A stretch of 64,000 nucleotides of DNA from assembly GCF_005473905.2 (NCBI RefSeq), contig NZ_CP061336.1, positions 186,001-250,000 of the forward strand. Reading direction: 5' to 3'. The notes under the pieces are model-generated. The model was not told the origin of the DNA and ran no database searches. It saw nothing but the letters and a program-made list of their open reading frames with translations. Numbering within the stretch: the stretch's first letter is position 1; each line of letters begins with the position of its first letter. Shown piece by piece: positions 36,058 through 45,365 of the stretch. Origin of the DNA: Ruminiclostridium herbifermentans (GTDB taxonomy: Bacteria > Bacillota > Clostridia > Acetivibrionales > DSM-1351). Both the position numbers and the translations under genes were made by a program.

Positions 36058-37233
36058 ATGGGTACAATCTATGAAGATTCACTTAAAGCACACGAGGAGT
36101 GGGCAGGAAAAATAGAAGTTGTTTGTAAAGCTCCTTTAAAGGACAAGAGAGACCTTTCATTAGCTTATTCACCAGGGGTTGCTCAACCATGTCTTGAAAT
36201 TCAAAAGGATGTTGAGAACTCATACAAGTATACTAGAAGACACAACCTTGTTGCTGTAATAACTGACGGTACAGCAGTATTAGGTCTTGGAGATATTGGA
36301 CCAGAAGCAGGTATGCCTGTTATGGAAGGAAAGTGCTGCCTTTTCAAGACTTTTGGTGATGTAGATGCTTTTCCTCTTTGTATTAAATCAAAGGATGTAG
36401 ATACAATAGTAAATACTATTAAATTATTAGAAGGAAGCTTTGGTGGTGTTAATCTAGAAGATATTGCAGCTCCAAGATGCTTTGAAATAGAAGAGAGATT
36501 AAAGAAAGAAACTAATATTCCAATATTCCATGATGACCAGCACGGAACTGCAATAGTTACTGCTGCAGGTCTTATTAATGCCCTCAAAGTTGTAGGAAAG
36601 AAGATGGAGGACATTTCTATTGTTGTTAATGGTGCGGGTGCAGCTGCAATAGCCATTACTAAGCTTCTTTTCTCAATGGGACTTAGAAAAGTTGTTCTTT
36701 GCGATACAAAGGGTGTAATTTATGAGGGAAGAGACAATCTCAATGCAATAAAAGCTGAGATGGCTAAGATTACTAACCTTGAAGGAAAAAGAGGAACATT
36801 GAAGGACGTTATGGTTGGAGCTGACGTATTTATAGGAGTTTCAGCTGCTGGCACAGTTACAAAGGAAATGGTTAAGTCAATGGCAAAGGATCCAATTATA
36901 TTTGCTCAAGCTAACCCAACTCCTGAAATAATGCCTGAAGAAGCTATTGAGGCTGGTGCTGCTGTTGTTGGTACAGGTCGTTCAGACTATCCAAACCAGG
37001 TTAACAATGTTCTTGCGTTCCCAGGTATCTTTAGAGGTACTTTTGATGTTGGAGCTCGTGAAATAAATGATGAAATGAAAATCGCTGCTGCATATGCTAT
37101 TGCTGGACTTGTTAGCGATGAAGAAAGAAGTGCAGAGTATGTAATCCCAGCTCCATTTGATCCTAGAGTAGCTAAAGAAGTTGCAGCGGCAGTGGCTGAA
37201 GCTGCTAGAAAAACTGGTGTAGCTAGAATTTAA
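36058..37233 (+). CDS. NAD(P)-dependent malic enzyme (decarboxylating)
   Basis: A 391-residue short-form bacterial malic enzyme converting malate to pyruvate, CO2 and NAD(P)H. Visible are [35 protein letters not shown], the metal-site region [14 protein letters not shown] with [11 protein letters not shown], and the Rossmann loop [10 protein letters not shown]. With malate dehydrogenase upstream it forms the malate shunt, which replaces pyruvate kinase and moves reducing power from NADH to NADPH in related clostridia. The ribosome site GGAGGAA precedes the ATG. Codon use is even, as expected for an abundant enzyme. Confidence 0.92.
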   Translation: MGTIYEDSLKAHEEWAGKIEVVCKAPLKDKRDLSLAYSPGVAQPCLEIQKDVENSYKYTRRHNLVAVITDGTAVLGLGDIGPEAGMPVMEGKCCLFKTFGDVDAFPLCIKSKDVDTIVNTIKLLEGSFGGVNLEDIAAPRCFEIEERLKKETNIPIFHDDQHGTAIVTAAGLINALKVVGKKMEDISIVVNGAGAAAIAITKLLFSMGLRKVVLCDTKGVIYEGRDNLNAIKAEMAKITNLEGKRGTLKDVMVGADVFIGVSAAGTVTKEMVKSMAKDPIIFAQANPTPEIMPEEAIEAGAAVVGTGRSDYPNQVNNVLAFPGIFRGTFDVGAREINDEMKIAAAYAIAGLVSDEERSAEYVIPAPFDPRVAKEVAAAVAEAARKTGVARI

Positions 37234-37294
37234 TTTGAATATAACTAATATTAGTTATTATTAAATGAATTTATTTTTTGTTTTATGAGTTTTT

Positions 37295-37329
37295 AAAGAG
37301 ATTGTCATATATAATGGCAATCTCTTTTT
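37295..37329 (+). terminator. Intrinsic terminator after malic enzyme
   Basis: AGAGATTG (37297-37304) with CAATCTCT (37318-37325), extended by flanking A/T pairs and an inner CAT/ATG, ends in TTTTT. A textbook terminator 62 bases after the stop. Confidence 0.85.
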
Positions 37330-37733
37330 ATGGGTTTTATATAAATATACTAGTTTGATATGGCTTGTTAATTTAAGATATAATTAGGAATGTATGTTAT
37401 ATAAAGCTAATAAAGGAGTAATAAACCTTTCGTATAAAAATAATATTGTGCAAAATGTACAGAAATAGCATAACTTTATTTTCAGATTATGCTATACTAC
37501 AAATAAATGATATAAATAATAAAAATATATTCTTATCGCAAAAAATACAAACTTTATTTTATCACAGAATCCTTTGTTGATAGTTAAAAATCAATTATGG
37601 CTATAGCCAGTAATAATTTGGCTTCATTAGTTGTAACATACGTTCTAAATAATTGTTATCAAAAAATATATAATATATAAGTTTTTATTAAGCTTTTGAT
37701 ACTTAAAGTAGAGCGCTAGAGGGGGTGTAAATA
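37330..37733 (+). promoter_or_regulatory. Upstream region of the two-component sugar locus
   Basis: No gene lies in these 404 bases. An inverted repeat TAGCATAA / TTATGCTA (37466-37473, 37487-37494) overlaps a TATACT at 37493-37498 that could be a -10 box, so it may be an operator. The rest is AT-rich without clear signals. The ribosome site AGAGGGGG stands before ATG 37734. Confidence 0.35.
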
Positions 37734-39305
37734 ATGCTTAAGGTTCTTTTTGTAGATGATGAGCCATATATGCTTGAAGGGCTTAAGGTTATGATAGATT
37801 GGAAAGCATATGGTTTTAATATATGCGGTGAGGCTACAAATGGAGAAGATGCTCTGGAAATAATAAAAATGAGCAATCCTGACCTTATAATTACTGACAT
37901 ACGTATGCCTAAGATGGATGGTTTAGAACTAATTAGGCTGGCTTATGAAAAGTTGCACTCAACAGCTAAGTTTGTAATTCTAAGTGGATATGATGATTTT
38001 AATTATGCAAAACAAGCCATGATGTATAAAATAAAAAACTATTTATTAAAGCCGCTAGATGATGACGAACTTAAAGAAGTGGTATCTAAGCTATCGACAG
38101 AAATATTAACAGATCGTAGAAAAGCTGAAAATATTAATAAGCAGCTAACATTTATAACAAACCAGTGCGTGCAGAGATTGATTGATGGTGAGAATAAAAC
38201 CACTCTTATTGATAGGACAAGAATGCTGTTAAACCTAAATGAAGGCCAGGAATTTAGATGTGTGATGTTCTACATAGAAAGTCTGAACGGTTTAAGCAAA
38301 AAGACAGGGAAAATAAATTTAGAAATAAGACGAAATGAAATCATAGAAATATTGCAATCTGAGCTAGGTGCAGAATTTCAATATAATATATTTGAAGATA
38401 CTGAAGACAGAATGTGCATGATTTTAAGTGAAAACATGCCTTATTATGGAGAGTTTGAAGATTTTATAGCTTCTATTCAAAGTAAACTGGAGTCTATAAC
38501 AGGAGCATATGTATCGGTGGCGTATAGTAATCCAGCATATGAAATAAATACATTATGTGAATTGCACAAACAGGTTTCTTTTGCTATTAATTTTAAATTT
38601 TATCTTGGAGAGAGCAGTATTATTAATTATGCTGATGTAAAGGATAAAAAATTAAATTATCAAGTGTATACTCCTGATTTTAACAACTTATTGTGCCATA
38701 TACGAACAAATGATTGCAATTTAATTAAAGAGGATGTGCAATTGATTTTTGACCAATTCTATAAAATACAAAGTGCTCCTGAGATTATAGTAGCTTATTT
38801 GAATAATTTTTTGCTGGAGTTGGTAAAGGTTATTCAGGAATTTGATGGAGTTTCAAAGGATACCATACAAATGGTGCTAGAGTTTGATAATTTCTTGGGC
38901 TATCCTTCGTTTATCAGATTATCGGAAGCCTTTTTGGAAAGATGTTATTATGCTACAAACTATATAGAAAATTTAAAGAAGAATGATTCTCAATATATTA
39001 TTTACGAAGTAAAGAACTATATTAATGAACATTATCATCAGGATATTAAATTGAAAAAAGTTGCTAGTTTGTTTTATATGAATCCTGTATATCTTGGACA
39101 ATTATTTAAGAAAGCCACTGGGATGCAATTCAATGACTATTTGAATTATGTGCGTATTGAAGAAGCTAAAAAACTTCTCAGACAGACTAATATGAAGGTT
39201 GTTGAAATCTCAAAAGTTGTTGGGTATAAAGATCCTAAATACTTTTTACAAAAGTTTAAAACTACTACAAATACTTCGCCTACGTCGTTTAAATCAAGTA
39301 ACTAA
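37734..39305 (+). CDS. YesN-type response regulator with AraC HTH (first)
   Basis: A 523-residue regulator: receiver domain at the N-terminus (KVLFVDDEPYMLEGL, phospho-acceptor in LIITDIRMPKMDG, Lys in YLLKPLDDDE), a middle region of about 270 residues, and an AraC-type DNA-binding domain at about 420-520 (KLKKVASLFYMNPVYLGQLF, VVEISKVVGYKDPKYFLQKF). YesN-type regulators with YesM kinases control oligosaccharide uptake operons. It heads a regulator-kinase-regulator set; the kinase follows after 22 bases. Confidence 0.9.
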   Translation: MLKVLFVDDEPYMLEGLKVMIDWKAYGFNICGEATNGEDALEIIKMSNPDLIITDIRMPKMDGLELIRLAYEKLHSTAKFVILSGYDDFNYAKQAMMYKIKNYLLKPLDDDELKEVVSKLSTEILTDRRKAENINKQLTFITNQCVQRLIDGENKTTLIDRTRMLLNLNEGQEFRCVMFYIESLNGLSKKTGKINLEIRRNEIIEILQSELGAEFQYNIFEDTEDRMCMILSENMPYYGEFEDFIASIQSKLESITGAYVSVAYSNPAYEINTLCELHKQVSFAINFKFYLGESSIINYADVKDKKLNYQVYTPDFNNLLCHIRTNDCNLIKEDVQLIFDQFYKIQSAPEIIVAYLNNFLLELVKVIQEFDGVSKDTIQMVLEFDNFLGYPSFIRLSEAFLERCYYATNYIENLKKNDSQYIIYEVKNYINEHYHQDIKLKKVASLFYMNPVYLGQLFKKATGMQFNDYLNYVRIEEAKKLLRQTNMKVVEISKVVGYKDPKYFLQKFKTTTNTSPTSFKSSN

Positions 39306-39327
39306 TTATTTATGAGAGGATATTGAG

Positions 39328-41160
39328 ATGTTTACTAATAGGAAATTTATATATATAGTAAATGATATTCCGTTAAAATTTAAATTTCTAATAATATATA
39401 TTGTTTGCCTCCTTATTCCGATAATTGTTATCAACATCTCATTTGTAGATAAGTTTTCTAATATTGTACAAGAAAAAGAGGAAAATACCTATAAAATTTC
39501 ATTAGAAAGAACCAGAGTTGACATTGTAACAATGTTTGATGGTTGTATTGCGGCAAGTCATTCTATATCATCAGACAGAACCTTGCATAATATCTTAGAT
39601 ATAAATTTTTTGAGTAGTGATCAATATTTTGATGTTTATGATAGCCAGCTTAGAAATAGGCTGAATATATATACGTCTGCTTATGATTATATGAGCAATA
39701 TAGAAATTTATGTAGATAATCCGACAATAAGCAGCGGGGGTACATATCAACATATAGACGAAGAAGTAGAAAACTCGTTATGGTATAATAAGCTATACAG
39801 TTCCAAGGGCTCCGTTCTGTTAAATTCCTATTTAGGATATACAAAAAGTTTACCTACAAAACGTATACAGTATTTAAGTGTTTTTAATAAGCTTGATTAT
39901 TATCCAACATTAAACAATGAACGAAGAAAAATACTTAAAATAGACATAAATATGCAAAAGCTGAACAATATTTTTAAGAGGGAGAAGACTTTTTTAAATT
40001 TATACCTATTAGATCCTGAAAATAATATTATATGCAGCACCTCCTCTTTATATGATTTTGAGAAGGAAGACAGCTTAAAAACTTTTGATATTCAAAGTAT
40101 TGGTAAAGACAACATTATACTTGAAACAGCATTAAGTAATTCCTCCTACATGAAGGGGTGGAGATTAATAGGTGTCTCTACTGCTGAGCGAATTCAAAAG
40201 TCTTTAATAGAGACATTGAAATTTGTATTACTTATTGCATTTATCAGTGTTATTATTTCGTCTATTCTCAGTTTAATAATGGCGAATTCCTACAACTATA
40301 GACTAAAGAAACTTTCAAAACACATGAGCAGGTTTACAGATGGGAAGTTTGAATTAATTGAAATAAACGAGGGACAGGATGAAATAGGAGGAGTTATTAG
40401 AAGCTTTAATTTAATGGCTTCTAAGATAAATTTATTGATAAATGACGTATACAAGCTTCAGTTGCAAAAAAAGGATCTTGAATTAGAACGAATACGTGCG
40501 GAAATTAACTTTTTACAAAGTCAGATGGATCCTCATTTTCTTTTTAATACATTAAATGCTATATTGGTTGTTAGTACGAAGAACGGATATACAGATATTA
40601 TTGATATTTTAAAATATCTTTCCAAGACTCTTAGGAGACTTTTAAGCTGGAAGGATGATTTGGTTACCATACGGGAGGAAATCTCCTTTACAGAAATGTA
40701 TCTGAAAATAGAAAAGTTTAGATTCGGTGATAAAATTGAATATTATATTGATATAGATGATAGTCTTTTGGAAGTTAAGATACCCAAAATGAGCTTGCAG
40801 CCTTTAGTTGAAAATGCATGTAAACATGGGATTCAAGCTATTACTGAAGTGGGAATAGTAAGAATAAATGCTGAATTAATTGACGATACCCTTAAAATCT
40901 GTGTTGAGGATAATGGAACAGGAATGGATAATGAAAGGCTCAAGGAGCTAATTACCAATGTAACTAGTGAAGAGGAGTTAAGTTCAAATATAGGACTACG
41001 AAATGTATATAGGCGGCTAAGACTTTACTATGGAGATAATATTTCATTTAACATTGTAAGCGAGAAAGAAAGAGGTACAAAAGTAAGTTTTACAATACGC
41101 AAAAACTCTTTGGATAATTCTGTTAATAATAGTGATATGGATAGTAATTTGGAGGGGTAA
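39328..41160 (+). CDS. YesM-type sensor histidine kinase
   Basis: A 610-residue membrane kinase with membrane segments near residues 18-38 and 290-313 flanking a 250-residue extracellular sensor, then HAMP, the LytS/YesM-type H-box FLQSQMDPHFLFNTLNAI, LQPLVENACKHGIQ (N-box) and VEDNGTGMDNERL, with IGLRNVYRRLRLYYG at the end. The sensor is probably for an extracellular sugar, judged by context. It sits between two AraC-type response regulators; the second starts on the base after its stop. Confidence 0.9.
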   Translation: MFTNRKFIYIVNDIPLKFKFLIIYIVCLLIPIIVINISFVDKFSNIVQEKEENTYKISLERTRVDIVTMFDGCIAASHSISSDRTLHNILDINFLSSDQYFDVYDSQLRNRLNIYTSAYDYMSNIEIYVDNPTISSGGTYQHIDEEVENSLWYNKLYSSKGSVLLNSYLGYTKSLPTKRIQYLSVFNKLDYYPTLNNERRKILKIDINMQKLNNIFKREKTFLNLYLLDPENNIICSTSSLYDFEKEDSLKTFDIQSIGKDNIILETALSNSSYMKGWRLIGVSTAERIQKSLIETLKFVLLIAFISVIISSILSLIMANSYNYRLKKLSKHMSRFTDGKFELIEINEGQDEIGGVIRSFNLMASKINLLINDVYKLQLQKKDLELERIRAEINFLQSQMDPHFLFNTLNAILVVSTKNGYTDIIDILKYLSKTLRRLLSWKDDLVTIREEISFTEMYLKIEKFRFGDKIEYYIDIDDSLLEVKIPKMSLQPLVENACKHGIQAITEVGIVRINAELIDDTLKICVEDNGTGMDNERLKELITNVTSEEELSSNIGLRNVYRRLRLYYGDNISFNIVSEKERGTKVSFTIRKNSLDNSVNNSDMDSNLEG

Positions 41161-42729
41161 ATGTTTAAGGTTTTAATAGTTGATGATGAGCCAATGGCAA
41201 TAGAAGCAATAAAATTAGCTGCTGATTGGGCAGAACTTAATGTGTCTATATGCGGAGAGTGTACTAATGGTATGGAAGCATTAAGTTTAGCTAAGGAAAT
41301 AAGACCTGACCTGATAATAACTGATATAGATATGCCTGTAATGAATGGAATTGAACTTGTAAAAAGAGTTGCTAACGAAATTGATCCAGACATTAAATTT
41401 ATAATTGTCAGTGGTTATGATCATTTTGAATATGCAAAAAGCGCTATGCAGCTTGGCGTTCAGCATTATATATTAAAACCAGTTTTTAAAGATGAGTTTT
41501 CAGAAGTACTATTGGATATTTTATTAAGTATTGAACAAAGCCGGAAGCTAAAAAAAATATGCTCTGTAAGTACAGAGTTTGATATAGGTGTTTTGTTTGA
41601 ACAATATTTAGAAGGAAAAATTGAAGAACAGGATATAATTACTGTACTTGGTCCTGAGATAATACAGAATACTAATGCCTGGGCCTTTGCTAGTCTTGAT
41701 GCTATTCATAACTATATAAAAGAAGATTGTATTGAATTTAAATTATTTGATAAAATTAAGGCTTCATTATTGCCAAAGGGATTAGGTAATGGACTTGTAT
41801 ATCCCGTATTTGTAAATAAGGGTATTAATGGATTTGTGCTTGGAAGTACTGGTGGTATTTCAATTTATGAGATAGCACAAATTCTATCTTCGATATTAAA
41901 AGAAGTGTATAAAAATAGTTTTTATATAGCGTTAGGAAATCAGGTCAAAGAATTGAAGCTGCTTAGCAACTCTATGAGGGAAGCTGAAAAAGCAATGGAA
42001 TATCGTTTTTATAGTACCCCTAGCAGTATCCTGCAATACAAGGACTATGAAGAAAATTCACACAGCTTCAATTTTGAAAATATTGAATATATGGAAGAAC
42101 TGAAAAATGCATTTGAAAATATTGATATAGACAGAATTTTAAAAGCCATAGAATCAATATTTGGTGTATTTAAAGAGAAACATACTGCGTATGAAATGAT
42201 TGAAATGTATATAAACAGCATTATTTATAAAATGTTATCTATTTTGACATCAATGGGAGAAAACACAGAAGAAATACTTTTTTTAAAGGATATTAGCATG
42301 TTCTTTAACAGAGTTAAAACTATAAATGAAATGGAATTGAAAATAAAACAATGCTGCATTGATTTTTGTAAGCATGCACAAGATGTAAAAAACAGATATA
42401 AGTTAGCAGATAAGATAAAGGTAGAAGAATATATAAAAGAAAACTATAAAAGAAATCTAACTATAAAGGAAATTTCAAGTAAACTTTATATTCATCCCAC
42501 ATATTTAGGCAGTCAAATTAGTAAATGGTTTGGTTGCAGCTTTAATGATTATTTGCATAGGCTCAGAATGAATGAAGCAGAAATATTAGTTAGAAGTACA
42601 GATCAAAAGGCATATGATATTGCACAATACTTAGGATATACGTCATATGGAAATTTCTTAGAGCAGTTCACAAAGACCTTTTCTATGAAGCCAAGTGAAT
42701 ACAGAAGTATGTATAAAAGTAACAACTAA
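41161..42729 (+). CDS. YesN-type response regulator with AraC HTH (second)
   Basis: A 522-residue regulator with the same architecture as the one at 37734: receiver (KVLIVDDEPMAIEAIKLAAD, LIITDIDMPVMNG, YILKPVFKDE), a middle domain and an AraC HTH pair (TIKEISSKLYIHPTYLGSQI, AYDIAQYLGYTSYGNFLEQF). The two are paralogous but clearly diverged. The ribosome site GGAGGGG lies in the end of the kinase gene, so they are translated together. It is next to the solute-binding protein gene, its likely target. Confidence 0.9.
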   Translation: MFKVLIVDDEPMAIEAIKLAADWAELNVSICGECTNGMEALSLAKEIRPDLIITDIDMPVMNGIELVKRVANEIDPDIKFIIVSGYDHFEYAKSAMQLGVQHYILKPVFKDEFSEVLLDILLSIEQSRKLKKICSVSTEFDIGVLFEQYLEGKIEEQDIITVLGPEIIQNTNAWAFASLDAIHNYIKEDCIEFKLFDKIKASLLPKGLGNGLVYPVFVNKGINGFVLGSTGGISIYEIAQILSSILKEVYKNSFYIALGNQVKELKLLSNSMREAEKAMEYRFYSTPSSILQYKDYEENSHSFNFENIEYMEELKNAFENIDIDRILKAIESIFGVFKEKHTAYEMIEMYINSIIYKMLSILTSMGENTEEILFLKDISMFFNRVKTINEMELKIKQCCIDFCKHAQDVKNRYKLADKIKVEEYIKENYKRNLTIKEISSKLYIHPTYLGSQISKWFGCSFNDYLHRLRMNEAEILVRSTDQKAYDIAQYLGYTSYGNFLEQFTKTFSMKPSEYRSMYKSNN

Positions 42730-42777
42730 ACTTTTTAGGTAGTAAATATGTATTTTCACAAATTGAAAAAAACTTTG

Positions 42778-42807
42778 TTGTATCAGATAATATTATTACA
42801 GTATACT
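42778..42807 (+). promoter_or_regulatory. Possible promoter of the solute-binding protein gene
   Basis: TTGTAT (42778-42783) and TATACT (42802-42807) are 18 bases apart, 43 bases before ATG 42850. A partial palindrome TGTTTATACTGAACA follows at 42811-42825. The fit is moderate; this is where an AraC-type regulator would be expected to act. Confidence 0.4.
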
Positions 42808-42849
42808 TAATGTTTATACTGAACATAGATATTATAAGGAGGACGACAA

Positions 42850-44538
42850 ATGTTAGGAAAAAAAAGGCTTGTAAGTTTGTTTTTAGCACTAGCAATGATG
42901 GGTTCTGTTATTGCAGGCTGCGGCGGAAATACTGATTCAAAAGACAGTGAAACCGCTTCAACTAATACAGGATCAAAAGATGCTTCTCTCGAGCCAATCG
43001 AAATAAGCTTTTTCATCTCTGACCCAGGTCAGGCAGCTACGCCAGATAATAAGATTTATAAGCTAATACAGGAAAAATTAGGCGTCACATGTAATTTTGA
43101 ATTCCTTGTAGGGGATAAGGATCAAAAAATAGGTGTTATGATTGCAGGTGGCGACTATCCGGATGTAGTTTCGGTTGATACATTTACTAATCCTAAGTTC
43201 ACTGGTGCTGGAGCATTAATTCCACTTGAAGATTTAATAGCTGAACATGCTCCAAATCTTAAAAAACACTATGAACCATACAAAAATAAAGTTAAGGATT
43301 CATCTGATGGACATTTCTACATAATGCCTGATTACGGTGTATTCTATAATGAATATCAAACAAATATTTGGCAAGGACCTGCATTCTGGATACAGAAAGC
43401 TGTATTAGCTGAATTCGGATATCCACAGGTTAAGACATTAGATCAGTACTTTGATTTGATTGAAAAATATCAAGCTAAGTATCCTGAAATAGACGGACAA
43501 AAAACTATAGGTTTTGAAATACTTTCAGATGGATGGAGAGACTTCTGCTTAAAGAATCCTCCTGAGCACTTGATTGGACATCCAAATGATGGTCAAGTTG
43601 TTGTTGATTATGAGACAAATGTAGCAGAATTCTTCTGGGATAAAGATTATGCAAAGAGATATTACAAGAAGCTTAACGAAATGTACAACAAAGGTTTAAT
43701 TGACCCAGAAACATTTACAATGAATTATGACCAGTACATGGCTAAATTGTCTAGTGGTAGAGTACTAGGTACATTTGACCAATTCTGGAACTTCAGTAAT
43801 GCAGATTTGACACTTAAGCAACAGAACAAAATTGAAAGAACATGGGCTCCATGCGCTATAACATATGATGAGAGCATTAAGCCTTACTATCAAGACAGAG
43901 ATGTATTAAATGTTAATACAGGATTTGCTATAACTACAAGCTGTAAAGATCCTGTAAGAGTTATAAAATTCTTTGATACATTATTAACTGAAGAATGGCA
44001 AAAAATATTAGGTTGGGGTATTGAAGGCGAAGATTACTTCGTAGATGAAAACGGTCAATTCTATAGAAATGAAGAACAACGTAGAAATTACGAAGATCAG
44101 TCTTGGAGACTTGCAAATATGGCATACTACTTATGGTATTATGCACCTAAGATGGAAGGTTCATTCTCAGATGGAAACGCATGTACTCCAGGTTTCCAGA
44201 AGAAAGAATTCTATGAATCATTATTGGATTATGATAAGAACTTCTTAAAGCAATATGGATATGAAGCTTGGACACAGTTCCTAAATGATCCTCCTGAAAA
44301 CAGAGTATCATATCCAGCATGGGGAATTGACTTAGTAGATGGTTCACCTGCAAGCTTGGCTAATACTAAGATAGGTGAAACTGGTACTAAATATCTTCCA
44401 AAGTGCATACTTGCAAAACCAGGTGAATTTGACAAGATATGGGATGAATATGTAACTGAACTACATAAGTGTGATATTCAAGCTTATTTGGATAGAATAA
44501 ATGACCAGCTCAAGTGGAGAGCAGAAAACTGGAAATAA
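42850..44538 (+). CDS. ABC sugar transporter solute-binding lipoprotein (LplA-like)
   Basis: A 562-residue extracellular binding protein anchored as a lipoprotein: signal peptide MLGKKRLVSLFLALAMMGSV and lipobox IAGC (Cys at about 24), then a Ser/Thr/Asp linker and the large binding fold. The class is the LplA/YtcQ type (about 550 residues) that binds plant-derived oligosaccharides. The ribosome site AAGGAGG is strong and codon use suggests high expression. Four structured repeats separate it from the two permease genes, which may allow more binding protein than permease. Confidence 0.88.
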   Translation: MLGKKRLVSLFLALAMMGSVIAGCGGNTDSKDSETASTNTGSKDASLEPIEISFFISDPGQAATPDNKIYKLIQEKLGVTCNFEFLVGDKDQKIGVMIAGGDYPDVVSVDTFTNPKFTGAGALIPLEDLIAEHAPNLKKHYEPYKNKVKDSSDGHFYIMPDYGVFYNEYQTNIWQGPAFWIQKAVLAEFGYPQVKTLDQYFDLIEKYQAKYPEIDGQKTIGFEILSDGWRDFCLKNPPEHLIGHPNDGQVVVDYETNVAEFFWDKDYAKRYYKKLNEMYNKGLIDPETFTMNYDQYMAKLSSGRVLGTFDQFWNFSNADLTLKQQNKIERTWAPCAITYDESIKPYYQDRDVLNVNTGFAITTSCKDPVRVIKFFDTLLTEEWQKILGWGIEGEDYFVDENGQFYRNEEQRRNYEDQSWRLANMAYYLWYYAPKMEGSFSDGNACTPGFQKKEFYESLLDYDKNFLKQYGYEAWTQFLNDPPENRVSYPAWGIDLVDGSPASLANTKIGETGTKYLPKCILAKPGEFDKIWDEYVTELHKCDIQAYLDRINDQLKWRAENWK

Positions 44539-44594
44539 ATAATCATTTATAATGATTTGTATCATTGGAGCATATGAAAATATGCTCCAATGAT

Positions 44595-44816
44595 TATAAC
44601 GAGGCAAGAAAGTGTCCTCTGCTTCAAAAAGTGGAGAGTATCTCTTTTGATATAAGAAGGTAAAATATCTGCCTCGATGAAACGTTGCTAAATGTTATAA
44701 CTCGAAAATAAAGTATGTACGAACAAGGTGCATTTTCGAGCAACAAAACCACGAGTGGGTTTTAACGGTGTATGTGTTTTTCTACAATCGAAAAGTTTTA
44801 TGTTGAATATAGGCGT
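44595..44816 (+). repeat. Structured repeat family, tandem copy U1 (222 bp)
   Basis: It starts TATAACGAGGCAAGAAAG. Stem A is CGAGGCA (44600-44606) / TGCCTCG (44670-44676). The core has AACGTT at left and GGCGTT at right (G-U compatible). Between them lies an extra hairpin module, CTCGAAAAT (44701-44709) / ATTTTCGAG (44732-44740), and AAAACC/GGTTTT (about 44746-44764), which U3 and U4 lack. The conserved loop CTACAATCGAAAA and TATAGG follow. Confidence 0.8.
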
Positions 44817-45020
44817 TATAACGAGGCAAGAAAGTGTCCCCCGCTTCAAAAAGTGGAGAATATCTCTTCTGATATAAGAAGTTGAAAACAGCTCCCGCCT
44901 CGGTGAAACGCCGAAAAATGTAATAACAAGGTGGATTTTTGAGCAACAAAAACCACAAGTGATTTTGACGGTGTATAAATACTTATGTACATCGAAAAAT
45001 TTCATATAGAATATAGGCGT
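44817..45020 (+). repeat. Structured repeat family, tandem copy U2 (204 bp)
   Basis: It repeats U1 closely in the left half (GAGGCAAGAAAGTGTCCC, then CGCTTCAAAAAGTGGAGA). Stem A is CGAGGC / GCCTCG. The core outer stem is a perfect AACGCC / GGCGTT. It keeps the extra module (AACAAGGTGGATTTTTGAGC, AAAAACCAC) in a more decayed form than U1. It ends GAAAAATTTCATATAGAATA then TAGGCGT. Confidence 0.8.
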
Positions 45021-45173
45021 TATAACGAGGTAAGAAAGTTATATCTACTTATAAAAGCGGAGGGTACCTATTTTGAGTTATAAGAAGGTAATAGTATCTT
45101 CCACCTCGATGAAACGCTGCTAATGTAATGAAATTTTTCTACAATCGAAAAATTTCATATAGAATATAGGCGT
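45021..45173 (+). repeat. Structured repeat family, tandem copy U3 (153 bp)
   Basis: The copy without the extra module. Stem A reads CGAGGT (45026-45031) / ACCTCG (45103-45108), a paired change from CGAGGC / GCCTCG. The core is AACGCTGCTAATGTAAT, inner stem GAAATTTTTC / GAAAAATTTC around TACAATC, then ATATAGAATATAGGCGTT. Left-half sequence between the stem A arms differs strongly from U1, U2 and U4, while the stems are kept. Confidence 0.8.
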
Positions 45174-45320
45174 TATAACGAGGCAAGAAAGTGTCCCTGC
45201 TTCAAAAAAGTGGAGAGTATCTTTTTTGATTTAAGAAGATGAGAATATCTTCCGCCTCGATGCAACACCGCTAATGAAATAAAATTTTAAAATCAAAAAA
45301 TTTTATTTTAATCTAGGTGT
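45174..45320 (+). repeat. Structured repeat family, tandem copy U4 (147 bp)
   Basis: The last copy before the permease genes. Stem A is CGAGGC / GCCTCG. The outer core stem is AACACC / GGTGTT, both sides changed relative to AACGCC / GGCGTT, so pairing is kept. The inner stem is AAATAAAATTTT / AAAATTTTATTT, also changed on both sides, with loop AAAATCA. Closing sequence is AATCTAGGTGTTATAA. The ribosome site of the permease gene is 34 bases further. Confidence 0.8.
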
Positions 45321-45365
45321 TATAAAACAGAAGGAAATTCAATTTCTGATTGACTGGAGGGCAGT

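Noticed and set aside
36201-36656. 151-codon minus-strand ORF in malic enzyme gene
   Set aside because: Antisense frame kept open by the codon bias of a highly expressed gene.
44595-45320. CRISPR array
   Set aside because: Units are 147-222 bp, diverged and internally structured; there is no constant short repeat with unique spacers and no cas gene nearby.
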